Below are positions 25,112 through 33,016 of a stretch of 55,960 nucleotides of DNA, piece after piece. The notes under the pieces are model-generated. The model did not search any database, was not told the DNA's origin, and saw only the letters and a list, made by a program, of their open reading frames with translations. Positions within the stretch are counted from its first letter, which is position 1; each line of letters opens with the position of its first letter. The stretch comes from Planctomycetota bacterium (GTDB lineage Bacteria > Planctomycetota > MHYJ01 > JACQXL01 > JACQZI01): NCBI GenBank assembly GCA_016207825.1, contig JACQZI010000006.1, positions 1-55,960 on the forward strand, read 5' to 3'. The translations under genes were made by a program, and so were the position numbers.

Positions 25112-27505
25112 TTACCATACTTTAAAGCTTTTGGCACTATTCTTAAAAATCTTCTCGTATTGTCCGTAAACGCTTTTTTTGCAATAAAAAACCAGTCTCA
25201 GCTTGATACCGGCAACATCTATAACACGCATATAATATTCATATTTTAGTCCTTCTATATCGTAAGTATACACCAAAGTTGCATCCGTTTTTCCTTCCGG
25301 CTTTAAAATAATTTCCTTGGTGCCGTCTTTTACTCCTTGCTCTACCAGGCCTGACAAATATTCATCACAATCCTCTTCGCTGTCTTCCTGAGCAATAAGC
25401 CCGTAAACCCCTTCTTCCTCATTTGAAAACTTGGCAGTCATGATACCGTCGATTTTCTCTAATATATCCATCTTCCAATCGGAAGGCAGTGAAATTTCAA
25501 ATCCCCAGCGGCTGCTACGCCAAATCTTGGTGTCACCAGCATCTTCTTGTACCCCTGAAGAAATCGATAATATTAAAGACTTTGCGCATTCAGCAAATAT
25601 TTTCTCATATTTATCGTATTGATCAGTCTTGCAATTAAAAAATACCCGTATTTTTTCTTCGCCGGAACTTATAGCTCTGACATAATTTTGATAAGAAGCT
25701 CCTTTTACTTCCCCGATAAAAACGGCTGTGGCCTCTGATTTACCTTTTGGCTCCGTAATCATATCGATCTTATATTCTTTCTTAAGAGCATCCAGATATT
25801 CTTCCAAATATTCATCTGCACGACCGTCACTTTTTTCCCGGTAAACACTTCCGTAAACCGCATCTGAATCACCGGAAATTTTAGCTATCCGGCCATTTTC
25901 ATCCTCGTCAAAGATATCTATCTCCCAATCGGAAGGCAGTGAAATTTCAAATCCCCAGCGGCTACTGCGCCAAACTTTGGTATCCTCTTCTATATCGTCA
26001 GAAGAACCATTTACCGCCTTCAGCGTCCCGGCGTATTTTTTTAACGCGTCCTCGTATTCGTCGAAAGATGCCTCGTCACACCAAATAACCGTCCAAAGTT
26101 TCGTCTCACCGGCCCCAATCGCATATATGTAGTAATAATATTTAACATCTTCTGACTTTTGGGTAAAAATCCCACTGGCTTTCTTTTCGTTTCCTGACAC
26201 CTCAACTTCTTTAACCGTTGATTCCGAATCTTTTGCGCTGTCAATTATTGACTTAATAAACTCCTTGCAACCGCCTGACCAATCCTGTATTTTGATATAA
26301 CCACCTATCTTTTCGTTTTTCCCGGTAAATTTAGCGATATTAACTCCGTCTTTTTTATCATAAATGTCCATCTTCCAATCGGAAGGCAGAGTCAATTCAA
26401 AACTCCATTTTTCACTGGTCCAAGTTTTATCCTTGGTTTTTACATTTTTGTTGACTGCCGCGGATATGCCTTCCAGCGTTTCGGCGTATCGGGCAAAAAG
26501 ATCTTCGTATTTATTATAAAGTTTTGCTGAACAATAAAATACAATCCTTAGCTTAGAGCCATCAACATCTACCACACGAACATAGTATTGATAACTAGTC
26601 CCTTCTATATCGCATATATAAACCATGTTTGCGGCTAATTTACCTTTTGGTTTTACGACGACTTCTAGCCCACCATCTTCTTTGAGTGATTCAAGAACAC
26701 CCTTAAGATATTCATCCGCCCAGCTTTCAGAATAATCCTTGGCGATAAGTCCGGAAATACCGTTAGGCTTATCCGAGAATCTGGCAACAAGTATTCCTTC
26801 AGATTTATCTAATATATCCACATTCCAATCAGAAGGAAAAGTCACCTTAAAACCCCATTTATCACTTCGCCACACCTTATCTTCCTCAGACAAAAGTGAC
26901 GGCTCATCCGGTATTTTTTTAGGGCGACTTTCATTTAACTTCACCAAAGCTTTGGTGGCTTTGTCACGAACCGATGAATCGCTATCCCCCAATAAAGCCG
27001 TAATATCCTTTATGTATTCAACGGCACCAAGTTTGCCTAAAGCTTCAGCCGCAGTCCCTCTTAATCCGGCATCTCTATGAGCTAAAAATCCGGCGATATT
27101 CTGAGAATATTCCATTGCGCCTAAATTACCCAATGCTATCGTGGCGCCTGTTTTCACTAGGACATTCGTATCATCCAAAAGCCCGGCAATATCTTCGGTG
27201 TATTGTTTGGCTCCAAGTTCACCCAACTGAACTGCGGTAATGCTTCTTATATTAGCACTGGAATCGCTCAAAAGCATGACAAGCTCTTTGCTAATTTCTA
27301 TTTTATCGCTGATGCTTAACTGATGGCTGACCTGCTTGATTTTTTCAAATACCCCTATTTTTTTTAATTCATCTTTAGCGCCCCGTATCTCTTTTTTAAG
27401 GCTGTCAATATCAACCTTGGACTGGCTATGCAAGGGGAGGTTTAACCCGAAGGGTAAATGTAAAAGAATCAAGCAGAGTAAAAATCTTATAAGAAGTTGT
27501 TTCAT
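25112..27505 (-). CDS. secreted HEAT-repeat protein with four 150-residue repeats
   Basis: This 797-residue protein has a signal peptide (about 1-27), a short helical linker, four HEAT-like repeats (about 68-190, each DSSANIRSITAVQLGELGA-like), then four copies of one domain starting exactly at residues 211, 361, 511 and 661. Each copy opens with WRSxxWGFexxLPSDWxmDI and closes with YEKIFaxxAKSL. The domain resembles PsbP/DUF1795-like folds that start with a short W-F-PxxW strand, but I do not assign a family. It should be periplasmic or surface-exposed. The gene is monocistronic on the minus strand. Copies 3 and 4 share a long near-identical stretch of DNA, suggesting recent duplication or gene conversion. 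Confidence 0.85.
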   Translation of the reverse strand: MKQLLIRFLLCLILLHLPFGLNLPLHSQSKVDIDSLKKEIRGAKDELKKIGVFEKIKQVSHQLSISDKIEISKELVMLLSDSSANIRSITAVQLGELGAKQYTEDIAGLLDDTNVLVKTGATIALGNLGAMEYSQNIAGFLAHRDAGLRGTAAEALGKLGAVEYIKDITALLGDSDSSVRDKATKALVKLNESRPKKIPDEPSLLSEEDKVWRSDKWGFKVTFPSDWNVDILDKSEGILVARFSDKPNGISGLIAKDYSESWADEYLKGVLESLKEDGGLEVVVKPKGKLAANMVYICDIEGTSYQYYVRVVDVDGSKLRIVFYCSAKLYNKYEDLFARYAETLEGISAAVNKNVKTKDKTWTSEKWSFELTLPSDWKMDIYDKKDGVNIAKFTGKNEKIGGYIKIQDWSGGCKEFIKSIIDSAKDSESTVKEVEVSGNEKKASGIFTQKSEDVKYYYYIYAIGAGETKLWTVIWCDEASFDEYEDALKKYAGTLKAVNGSSDDIEEDTKVWRSSRWGFEISLPSDWEIDIFDEDENGRIAKISGDSDAVYGSVYREKSDGRADEYLEEYLDALKKEYKIDMITEPKGKSEATAVFIGEVKGASYQNYVRAISSGEEKIRVFFNCKTDQYDKYEKIFAECAKSLILSISSGVQEDAGDTKIWRSSRWGFEISLPSDWKMDILEKIDGIMTAKFSNEEEGVYGLIAQEDSEEDCDEYLSGLVEQGVKDGTKEIILKPEGKTDATLVYTYDIEGLKYEYYMRVIDVAGIKLRLVFYCKKSVYGQYEKIFKNSAKSFKVW

Positions 27506-27595
27506 AATGTTCTCCTATCTAATATTTCATAATTTATGTAAAATACCTTAATTCTTGCGGAAAAGCAACAAATAACTGGCTTCTGGCCGATCGTG

Positions 27596-28141
27596 TTAGA
27601 AGGTGTAATCCAACCCAATCATCAATGCTTTTCGGTTAATATCGTAAAACTTCGATGATGTGAATTCCTTCAGTGCCTTAAAGCATTGGGCGACAGAAAT
27701 AATTTTTGTGATATTTACGAGGCCGCCAACCATAATCAGGTTCGCCATGGTCGCGTCGCCAAGCTGATTCTGGGCAATCTCGCTTGCAGGGATAGTGTAC
27801 AATTTTTGCGCCGGGGAACTTTTCTTGACCAAAGAGCTGTCCGTAAGGACAAAACCGTTATCTTTGATATCTTTTAAATATTTTTCATGCGCATTCTGGT
27901 GCAAAGAAACTAAAACATCAAGCTTTTCCGTATAAGGATAATCTATCGGGTTAGGTGAATAAACGACCTCTGAAGAAGTCAGGCTTCCACGGCTTTCCGG
28001 GCCATAACTGGCCGAAACCGACACAAAACCTTTTTTATAACTTAACCCTGCCCCTAAAAGGTTGGCAGCGTAAACAACCCCCTGACCGCCGATTCCCCCG
28101 AATTTTATTTCAAGGCGTTTTGAAACTGTTTTTGTTTTCAT
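27596..28141 (-). CDS. korC: 2-oxoacid:ferredoxin oxidoreductase, gamma subunit
   Basis: This 181-residue protein has the family start EIKFGGIGGQGVVYAANLLG, the SASYGPESRGSLTSSEVVYS segment, and later LTDSSLVKK, matching the gamma domain of 2-oxoglutarate/pyruvate:ferredoxin oxidoreductases. The enzyme oxidatively decarboxylates 2-oxoacids to acyl-CoA and reduces ferredoxin in the cytoplasm. The beta subunit gene lies 508 bp upstream on the same strand but is separated by a plus-strand lipoprotein gene with its own terminator. No alpha subunit gene is in the window. Whether the substrate is 2-oxoglutarate, pyruvate or a branched 2-oxoacid cannot be told. Confidence 0.88.
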   Translation of the reverse strand: MKTKTVSKRLEIKFGGIGGQGVVYAANLLGAGLSYKKGFVSVSASYGPESRGSLTSSEVVYSPNPIDYPYTEKLDVLVSLHQNAHEKYLKDIKDNGFVLTDSSLVKKSSPAQKLYTIPASEIAQNQLGDATMANLIMVGGLVNITKIISVAQCFKALKEFTSSKFYDINRKALMIGLDYTF

Positions 28142-28201
28142 GATTATCTATCATAATAAAAAAAAACTTCCAGGTCAATATTATTTTTTTTTATTAAATA
28201 G

Positions 28202-28235
28202 TTGACAAAAAGGCATAAAGAAATAATTATAGTCG
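28202..28235 (+). promoter_or_regulatory. candidate sigma-70 promoter of the Bor-like lipoprotein gene
   Basis: TTGACA at 28202-28207 is followed 17 nt later by a weak AATTAT and shortly after by TATAGT. One of these could be the -10, about 40-50 nt before the lipoprotein start codon. The -35 is perfect, the -10 uncertain. Confidence 0.45.
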
Positions 28236-28272
28236 ATTATTATACACAATAAGAGAGGGGGTGAGTTAATAA

Positions 28273-28572
28273 ATGGCGAACAAAGTACTGATCCTGGTAG
28301 TACTGGCTTTATTCACGGTCGCACTGGTCGGTTGCGTAACACATACGCACATCGTCGGCAAAGGCGCACCCACAAACGGCAAAAAAGTCGAACAGAGACA
28401 ATGGTACGCAGTATGGGGTTTTGTTGATATCAATAAAGTTGATACCGCTAAAATGGCCGGTGATGCTTCTGATTACACCATAAAAACCCGGTACAACGTC
28501 ATTGACGCCGTGGTAAGTTGGTTGCTCGGAGGTTTCAGCATTTATTCCAGAACGGTTACCGTAATTAAATAA
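28273..28572 (+). CDS. small Bor/Iss-like lipoprotein
   Basis: This 99-residue protein has a lipoprotein signal (hydrophobic 5-19, lipobox LVGC, Cys21) and a mature part HTHIVGKGAPTNGKKVEQ, then WYAVWGFVDINKVDTAKMAG. A late hydrophobic stretch WLLGGFSIYSRTVTV follows. This layout resembles the phage lambda Bor / E. coli Iss family (FxxxGLxxxxxVdaaxxcG ... LLGfxtlGiYtP), but the C-terminal Cys is absent. A strong GAGAGGGGGTGAG site precedes ATG. It is transcribed against its neighbours and has its own promoter and terminator, so it looks like an inserted single-gene unit. The Bor assignment is by pattern and tentative. Confidence 0.7.
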   Translation: MANKVLILVVLALFTVALVGCVTHTHIVGKGAPTNGKKVEQRQWYAVWGFVDINKVDTAKMAGDASDYTIKTRYNVIDAVVSWLLGGFSIYSRTVTVIK

Positions 28573-28590
28573 CTGCTGTAATTACAACAT

Positions 28591-28623
28591 AAAAAGGGAG
28601 GCAAATTACCGCCTCCCTTTTTT
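28591..28623. terminator. bidirectional rho-independent terminator
   Basis: AAAAAGGGAGGC and GCCTCCCTTTTTT form a 12-bp stem with an 8-nt loop, with an A-tract on one side and a T-tract on the other. It terminates the lipoprotein gene on the plus strand and the ferredoxin oxidoreductase beta gene (ending at 28649) on the minus strand. Confidence 0.88.
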
Positions 28624-28648
28624 AATGGTTTATTATAAAAAAACAGTT

Positions 28649-29434
28649 CTAAAAAGCAGTATAATCGCCGATGACTATTTTTCTTTTGGCGTCAGGCGGA
28701 GGCAAGAAAAGCTCTTCCCTGCTTTTAGCCCGGAATGATTTTCCCCTTAAATCCCGCAGCATTTCAACTGAAGAAGCGTAATTATTGCGCCGACCGTATT
28801 GCGAATGGCAATATGTTACGGCATCTACAAACGCAAACCCGCCTTTTTTCGGCTCGAGCGAATGGACAATGGCAGTTTTTATATATTTTAATAAATCCTT
28901 ATAATGCCAGACCGTGGCCCTGGCAGCGTAAGTAGCGCCTGCGCCGATAACCAGCTTCATCAGATCAAAAGGCGGCTCGCTTGAGCCTTTAGGAGTCGTG
29001 ACTGTCCGGCTTCCGAGCGGAGTGGTCGAGGCAAACTGCCCACCGGTCATTCCGTAAATATTATTATTGGCACAGATAACGGGTATCCTGATATTTCGCC
29101 GGGCCGCGTGGATCAGATGATTACCGCCGATGGAAGTTAAATCACCATCTCCGCTAACCACGATAACATTAAGTTCCGGGTTATATGATTTAATGCCGGC
29201 GGCAAAGGCGATTGCCCTGCCGTGTGTAGTATGCATGGTATCCGCGGAAAAATGAGGGGACGGTATCCAGGCTGCACAACCAATACCGGAAACAAAAACC
29301 GTTTTTTTCCAATCCAGCTTCAATTCATCAACGGCCTCTATAAGAAGCTTCATAAGAATCCCGTGCCCGCAACCGTTGCAGAAAGGTGTTGGAAAAGATT
29401 CCCATCGAAAATATTTTGCTAATTGTTGTTTCAT
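28649..29434 (-). CDS. korB: 2-oxoacid:ferredoxin oxidoreductase, beta (TPP) subunit
   Basis: This 261-residue protein has the thiamine-diphosphate motif VSGDGDLTSIGGNHLIHAAR followed by CANNNIYGMTGGQ, the Cys cluster FCNGCGHG (about 18-25) and the GIGCAAW segment typical of the beta subunit. It forms the catalytic core with alpha and gamma subunits. It starts 4 nt after the acyl-CoA synthetase gene, so the two are co-transcribed; acyl-CoA formation and 2-oxoacid cleavage share CoA ester chemistry. The alpha subunit is not seen in this window, and the gamma gene is displaced downstream. Confidence 0.93.
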   Translation of the reverse strand: MKQQLAKYFRWESFPTPFCNGCGHGILMKLLIEAVDELKLDWKKTVFVSGIGCAAWIPSPHFSADTMHTTHGRAIAFAAGIKSYNPELNVIVVSGDGDLTSIGGNHLIHAARRNIRIPVICANNNIYGMTGGQFASTTPLGSRTVTTPKGSSEPPFDLMKLVIGAGATYAARATVWHYKDLLKYIKTAIVHSLEPKKGGFAFVDAVTYCHSQYGRRNNYASSVEMLRDLRGKSFRAKSREELFLPPPDAKRKIVIGDYTAF

Positions 29435-29438
29435 ATAA

Positions 29439-30998
29439 TTAAATCGTCCCGTACCTTTTACGCAACTCCCTATGGAGAATCTTACCGCTGGCCGTACGCG
29501 GCATTTCCGCCTGTTTTATAAACTCTACGCTTTTGGGTTTTTTATATGCGGCCACTTTATCGCGGCAGAAATCGATTATTTCCTTTGATGTTATTGTTTT
29601 ACCTTCTTTGGAAATTACCACGGCTTTTACGGATTCGCCCCATTTATCGTCCGGGATTCCGATAACCGCCACGTCAAACACATCCGGATGCCTGGCAATC
29701 GTCTCCTCCACCTCAGATGGATAAACATGTTCGCCACCGGTGATTATCATATTGTCTTTACGATCGACGATATAATAATAGCCGTCCTGATCTTTCTTCA
29801 CTAAATCTCCGGCGCTAAACCATCCGTTTTTGAATGATTTAGCGGTCTTTTCCGGAAGTTTATAATATTCGTTAAAGAGCATGGGCCCGCGCGAGTAAAG
29901 TTCGCCGACTTCTCCGACCGGGACTTCGTTCCCGTTTTCATCCAGCACCTTAATGCAATCCGTCCCGCAGGATTCCCGACCGATAGAGCCAAGCTTTACC
30001 ATCTGTTCGTGAGGTTTTAGAACCGTAACGATTCCCGCTTCAGTTGAACCGTATCCTTCGTAAAGTTCCACGCCCCTGAAAAAACCCATAATCTGTTTCT
30101 TTATTTCACCGCGAGCAGGCGCAGAAGAACACAGGAGTTTTTTTATAGAACTGACGTCATATTCGGAACGTTCTTTTTCCGGAACGCCTAGTATTATACT
30201 GTAATGAGTCGGGATAAGGGAAATAAACGTGGTTTTTTCGCGCTGGATAATTTCCAATATTTCCTTTGGGTCAAAACGGCGCGCCGGGTGGATATAAATC
30301 GCCCCACCGATATATGTAAATGTAAACGAGAAGAAAGTTGAATTCACATGGCATAACGGCATGACATTAAAACAAATATCATGTTCCGTAAAGCCAAAAT
30401 CCACCGCATTAATCAGGTAGAAAGCAGTATAAGATTCATGGGAGCGGACCACACCTTTGGGCCTACCGGTTGTCCCGGAAGTATAAAGCAATACCCAGGT
30501 GTCTTCGGGTTTGACATCATATAACACCGAAGGTTCTGTTTCCGAAAATTTCGCAATGAAATCATCGTAGTTTTTATATCCACCGGGCGTTTTATTGCCG
30601 ACAGAAATATAATCTTTTACTTTAGGCATTTCTTTGCGGACTGATTCAACCATGGGAATAAATTCTTCATCGACGATAAAAGCCCGTGAATCCGCATCAT
30701 TCGTGATATAAGCAACGTCATTTGAGGTAAGGCGAAAATTAATCGGGTTAATGACAATGCCTGTTTTGGCGCAGGCTAAATATGCTTCCACTATTTCCAC
30801 ACAGTTTTCCAGAAGGACGGAAACCTTATTACCTTTTTTCAACCCCAGGCTTAACAACGCATGGGCAAGCTTATTCACACGTTGGTTAGTCTGGCGATAG
30901 GAAAACTTGCGTTTGGCATCCTTAAGGCAGGTTTTATCCGCATATTTGACTGCATTAACCTTTAATATCTGTCCTAAATTCAACCAAGATGCGCTCAT
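29439..30998 (-). CDS. AMP-forming acyl-CoA synthetase
   Basis: This 519-residue member of the ANL adenylate-forming family has the P-loop YTSGTTGRPKGVVRSH (about 171-186), motif YGSTEAG, the hinge/A8 region SAGDLVKKDQDGYYYIVDRKDNMII split as usual, GGEHVYPSEVEE, and the catalytic Lys in PRTASGKILHREL near the C-terminus. It activates a carboxylic acid as acyl-AMP and transfers it to CoA. The length and the GGEHVYPSEVE motif resemble medium- or long-chain fatty acid or aromatic acid ligases; the substrate cannot be settled. It is the first gene of the unit with the oxidoreductase beta subunit. Confidence 0.93.
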   Translation of the reverse strand: MSASWLNLGQILKVNAVKYADKTCLKDAKRKFSYRQTNQRVNKLAHALLSLGLKKGNKVSVLLENCVEIVEAYLACAKTGIVINPINFRLTSNDVAYITNDADSRAFIVDEEFIPMVESVRKEMPKVKDYISVGNKTPGGYKNYDDFIAKFSETEPSVLYDVKPEDTWVLLYTSGTTGRPKGVVRSHESYTAFYLINAVDFGFTEHDICFNVMPLCHVNSTFFSFTFTYIGGAIYIHPARRFDPKEILEIIQREKTTFISLIPTHYSIILGVPEKERSEYDVSSIKKLLCSSAPARGEIKKQIMGFFRGVELYEGYGSTEAGIVTVLKPHEQMVKLGSIGRESCGTDCIKVLDENGNEVPVGEVGELYSRGPMLFNEYYKLPEKTAKSFKNGWFSAGDLVKKDQDGYYYIVDRKDNMIITGGEHVYPSEVEETIARHPDVFDVAVIGIPDDKWGESVKAVVISKEGKTITSKEIIDFCRDKVAAYKKPKSVEFIKQAEMPRTASGKILHRELRKRYGTI

Positions 30999-31066
30999 AT
31001 TTTTATACTAAAATGGGCAGTAGAGGATTCATTATGCCAAATAGATTAGAGAAAAGAATGAATAAA

Positions 31067-31312
31067 CTAACCACCCAACATTTTCTTTATAAATCTTCTG
31101 CCAGCAGCGGATTTTAAATACAACTCTCTTTTATGCGCTTCTATCTTATCATTATATTCTTCGGTATAAACGACTTTAATTATTTTCATATTACGGGTAG
31201 TTTTTGTTTTACCGCATTTATGTTCGGATAATCTCCTCAGAAGATTATTTGTCATTCCTTTATAAAACCTATTCTTTTCATCTTGTAAAACATATACTGT
31301 AAACACAAACAC
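31067..31312 (-). CDS. GIY-YIG domain protein (UPF0213-like)
   Basis: This 81-residue protein is essentially a single GIY-YIG nuclease domain: FTVYVLQDEKNRFYKGMTNNLLRR (the GIY-YIG half), then SEHKCGKTKTT, VVYTEEYNDKIEAHKRELYLK (catalytic Glu region) and GRRFIKK. The two signature triplets read VYV and YKG. Such small stand-alone proteins are common in bacterial chromosomes and often travel with mobile DNA; the cellular role is poorly known. It lies just downstream of the tRNA-Val gene, a frequent site for mobile gene acquisition. Confidence 0.85.
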   Translation of the reverse strand: MFVFTVYVLQDEKNRFYKGMTNNLLRRLSEHKCGKTKTTRNMKIIKVVYTEEYNDKIEAHKRELYLKSAAGRRFIKKMLGG

Positions 31313-31349
31313 GTTCCTGATTCATCCGTAACTTCACAATTATATTAAA

Positions 31350-31423
31350 TGGACGATAGAGGATTCGAACCTCTGACCTCCTGGGTGTGATCCAGGCGCT
31401 CTAGCCAGCTGAGCTAATCGTCC
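31350..31423 (-). tRNA. tRNA-Val (anticodon CAC)
   Basis: The minus strand folds into a full cloverleaf: acceptor GGACGAT/ATCGTCC, D-arm GCTC-AGCTGGCTA-GAGC, anticodon stem CCTGG/CCAGG with loop ATCACAC (anticodon CAC), extra loop AGGTC and T-arm AGAGG-TTCGAAT-CCTCT. The 3' CCA is not encoded; the discriminator is A. Residue 32 is A rather than a pyrimidine, a mild oddity. Confidence 0.92.
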
Positions 31424-31452
31424 GTATGTTATATTTCTAAACACCCTATACG

Positions 31453-31520
31453 CCAAGTGCTCCCCGCCCGAACGACCGCGGCCTTTCGGTCGGGCGGGTA
31501 CCGGGCTGAGCTAACTGCCC
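31453..31520 (-). pseudogene. tRNA 5'-half remnant interrupted by a palindrome in the D-loop
   Basis: Minus strand GGGCAGTTAGCTCAG is a tRNA acceptor and D-stem start. It continues CCCGGTA, is broken by a 36-bp hairpin element (31463-31498), and resumes GAGCACTTGG, exactly the expected D-stem return and anticodon-stem start. The rest of the tRNA is missing. The fragment lies 30 nt upstream of the intact tRNA-Val in the same orientation. Confidence 0.6.
31463..31498. repeat. GC-rich palindromic element inside the tRNA remnant
   Basis: CCCGCCCGA and TCGGGCGGG form a perfect 9-bp stem, with an inner ACCG/CGGT arm, in a 36-bp element. Its ends (CCCGCC/GGCGGG) match the other palindromes of this window at 917-970 and 37335-37355. 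Confidence 0.65.
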
Positions 31521-31596
31521 AAATTTTATTAACCAGATTTATACTAAATATATACTCCAAGGTCAATACAAAATGACTTGCTCTTATCATTTAGTC

Positions 31597-31625
31597 TTGC
31601 ATTATAAAGATAAAAATGTTATATT
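31597..31625 (+). promoter_or_regulatory. sigma-70 promoter of the HEAT-protein gene
   Basis: TTGCAT (31597-31602), a 17-nt spacer and TATATT (31620-31625) precede the GTG start of the secreted HEAT protein by about 30 nt. An AAGCGGAG ribosome site lies between. It probably also serves the alcohol dehydrogenase and cyclase-like genes, which follow with gaps of 6 nt each. Confidence 0.6.
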
Positions 31626-31654
31626 CGGGCAAATAAATAAAGCGGAGAACACTC

Positions 31655-33010
31655 GTGAAAATAAAGATTGCTTTCAGCCTATTTTTCTGCATTATAGCAA
31701 TCCTGCTTTTCTACCGCTATCCGGCAAACGCCCAGGACATGGAAAATGAGGAAGATGATATTATAATCTGGGAGTCACCAGACTTTCAACAACCTGAAAT
31801 TGGAACTGCCGTCCCTTCCCTGGGGGCAATGGTAAATTCAACCGAGTTCAAGAGCCTAAAAACATTCTGGAATTCGCTGGATGAATCCAAGTCTGGTTCC
31901 AAAGAATCGCTTGAATCATTAAAGATTAAATCAATGGAATCACTTAGCGCAATTATTTCCTCAATAGAAGGGAAACAACTGAGCGGGCGATGGGTACGGA
32001 AGTTTTTTGAAGATGAGCTTTCCCGCCGGTTCCAACAACAGGTGATTACCCGCAAATTCGAGGCGCCGGAAAACCCTGGCGAAAAAGAACGCACTATACG
32101 ATTCTGGAAAGAAATCGATTTCTGCCTGGAAGGGCTTGTTACGCTTTCTACCCTTAAAGATTGCGATTCTCTTATCCTGGAACTTTTAAGCGAGCGGATT
32201 AAGCGTAATTTCAATGACATTAAAACAATCCGCTTTAAAGGACGATTGGAGATATTGAATATTTCCCGAGACAAGTATAAAGAAAAAATTGTCCGACTTA
32301 GCGATGAGTTCGCCGGCTATAAAAAGACCTTGAAAGGCGACAGCACATCGATTATATGTATCAGCAAAGAACCGGTTACCGATTTATCCGTCCGCCAGCC
32401 CAAGCCATTGTCGGACGGAGAATGGATGGATTTTTCCAACCGCCCGGATAAGTCGTTTAAAGAAAACGACCTCCTGGATATCCTTTCCAAAGAAGATAAA
32501 AAAGTCATCCTTTCCGACCGGCGCTATATTATCCTGGAAGGCGGGTCTCTTGTAACCGGATGGGAACTTGACCCGAAAATACCGGACGACCTTATAAAAG
32601 ATATTGCCCGCTTAATCGGCGAGCTTGGCAATGATGACTGGCAAACAAGGGAAACGGCGACAAAAGAATTAATCGATATCGGCGAACCGGTTATTATACC
32701 GCTCAATGAAACCCTGGAGAAAAACCCAGACCCGGAAGTAAGGATGCGGGCTAAATTTGTCCTAAGCAAACTTAAAAAAGATAACTCGGAAGGCGAAATA
32801 AGAAAATTAATCGAGGAGTTTATTCAAAACGGAGGGGGAAACAGGGAAGTTATAGACAAATTAAGAAAGTCATTTACCCCTGAACAATTACAGTCGGTTA
32901 TTAAGCTGATGCTTCAGGAAGATACAAACCAACCGAACCAAAACCGGATAGCTATGATACAATTTCTAATGGCATTTATAGAAGAGTTTAATAGTATGGA
33001 GGGGAGGTAA
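31655..33010 (+). CDS. secreted protein with C-terminal HEAT-like repeat
   Basis: This 451-residue protein starts at GTG, with AAGCGGAG 8 nt upstream. It has a signal peptide (about 1-26, ending ANAQ), a long helical middle without recognised domain, and about residues 322-377 a HEAT-like pair (DDWQTRETATKELIDIGEP, DPEVRMRAKFVLSKL). This form of the repeat is very common in secreted planctomycete proteins and is one reason for the taxonomic suggestion. Function unknown; probably periplasmic protein-protein interaction. It is the first gene of a three-gene plus-strand unit. Confidence 0.8.
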   Translation: MKIKIAFSLFFCIIAILLFYRYPANAQDMENEEDDIIIWESPDFQQPEIGTAVPSLGAMVNSTEFKSLKTFWNSLDESKSGSKESLESLKIKSMESLSAIISSIEGKQLSGRWVRKFFEDELSRRFQQQVITRKFEAPENPGEKERTIRFWKEIDFCLEGLVTLSTLKDCDSLILELLSERIKRNFNDIKTIRFKGRLEILNISRDKYKEKIVRLSDEFAGYKKTLKGDSTSIICISKEPVTDLSVRQPKPLSDGEWMDFSNRPDKSFKENDLLDILSKEDKKVILSDRRYIILEGGSLVTGWELDPKIPDDLIKDIARLIGELGNDDWQTRETATKELIDIGEPVIIPLNETLEKNPDPEVRMRAKFVLSKLKKDNSEGEIRKLIEEFIQNGGGNREVIDKLRKSFTPEQLQSVIKLMLQEDTNQPNQNRIAMIQFLMAFIEEFNSMEGR

Positions 33011-33016
33011 TTTAAA

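Noticed and set aside
28142-28200. A-tract/T-tract inverted repeat near the gamma subunit start
   Set aside because: Pure A/T arms can pair by chance, and the location is upstream of both divergent genes, so a terminator role makes no sense.
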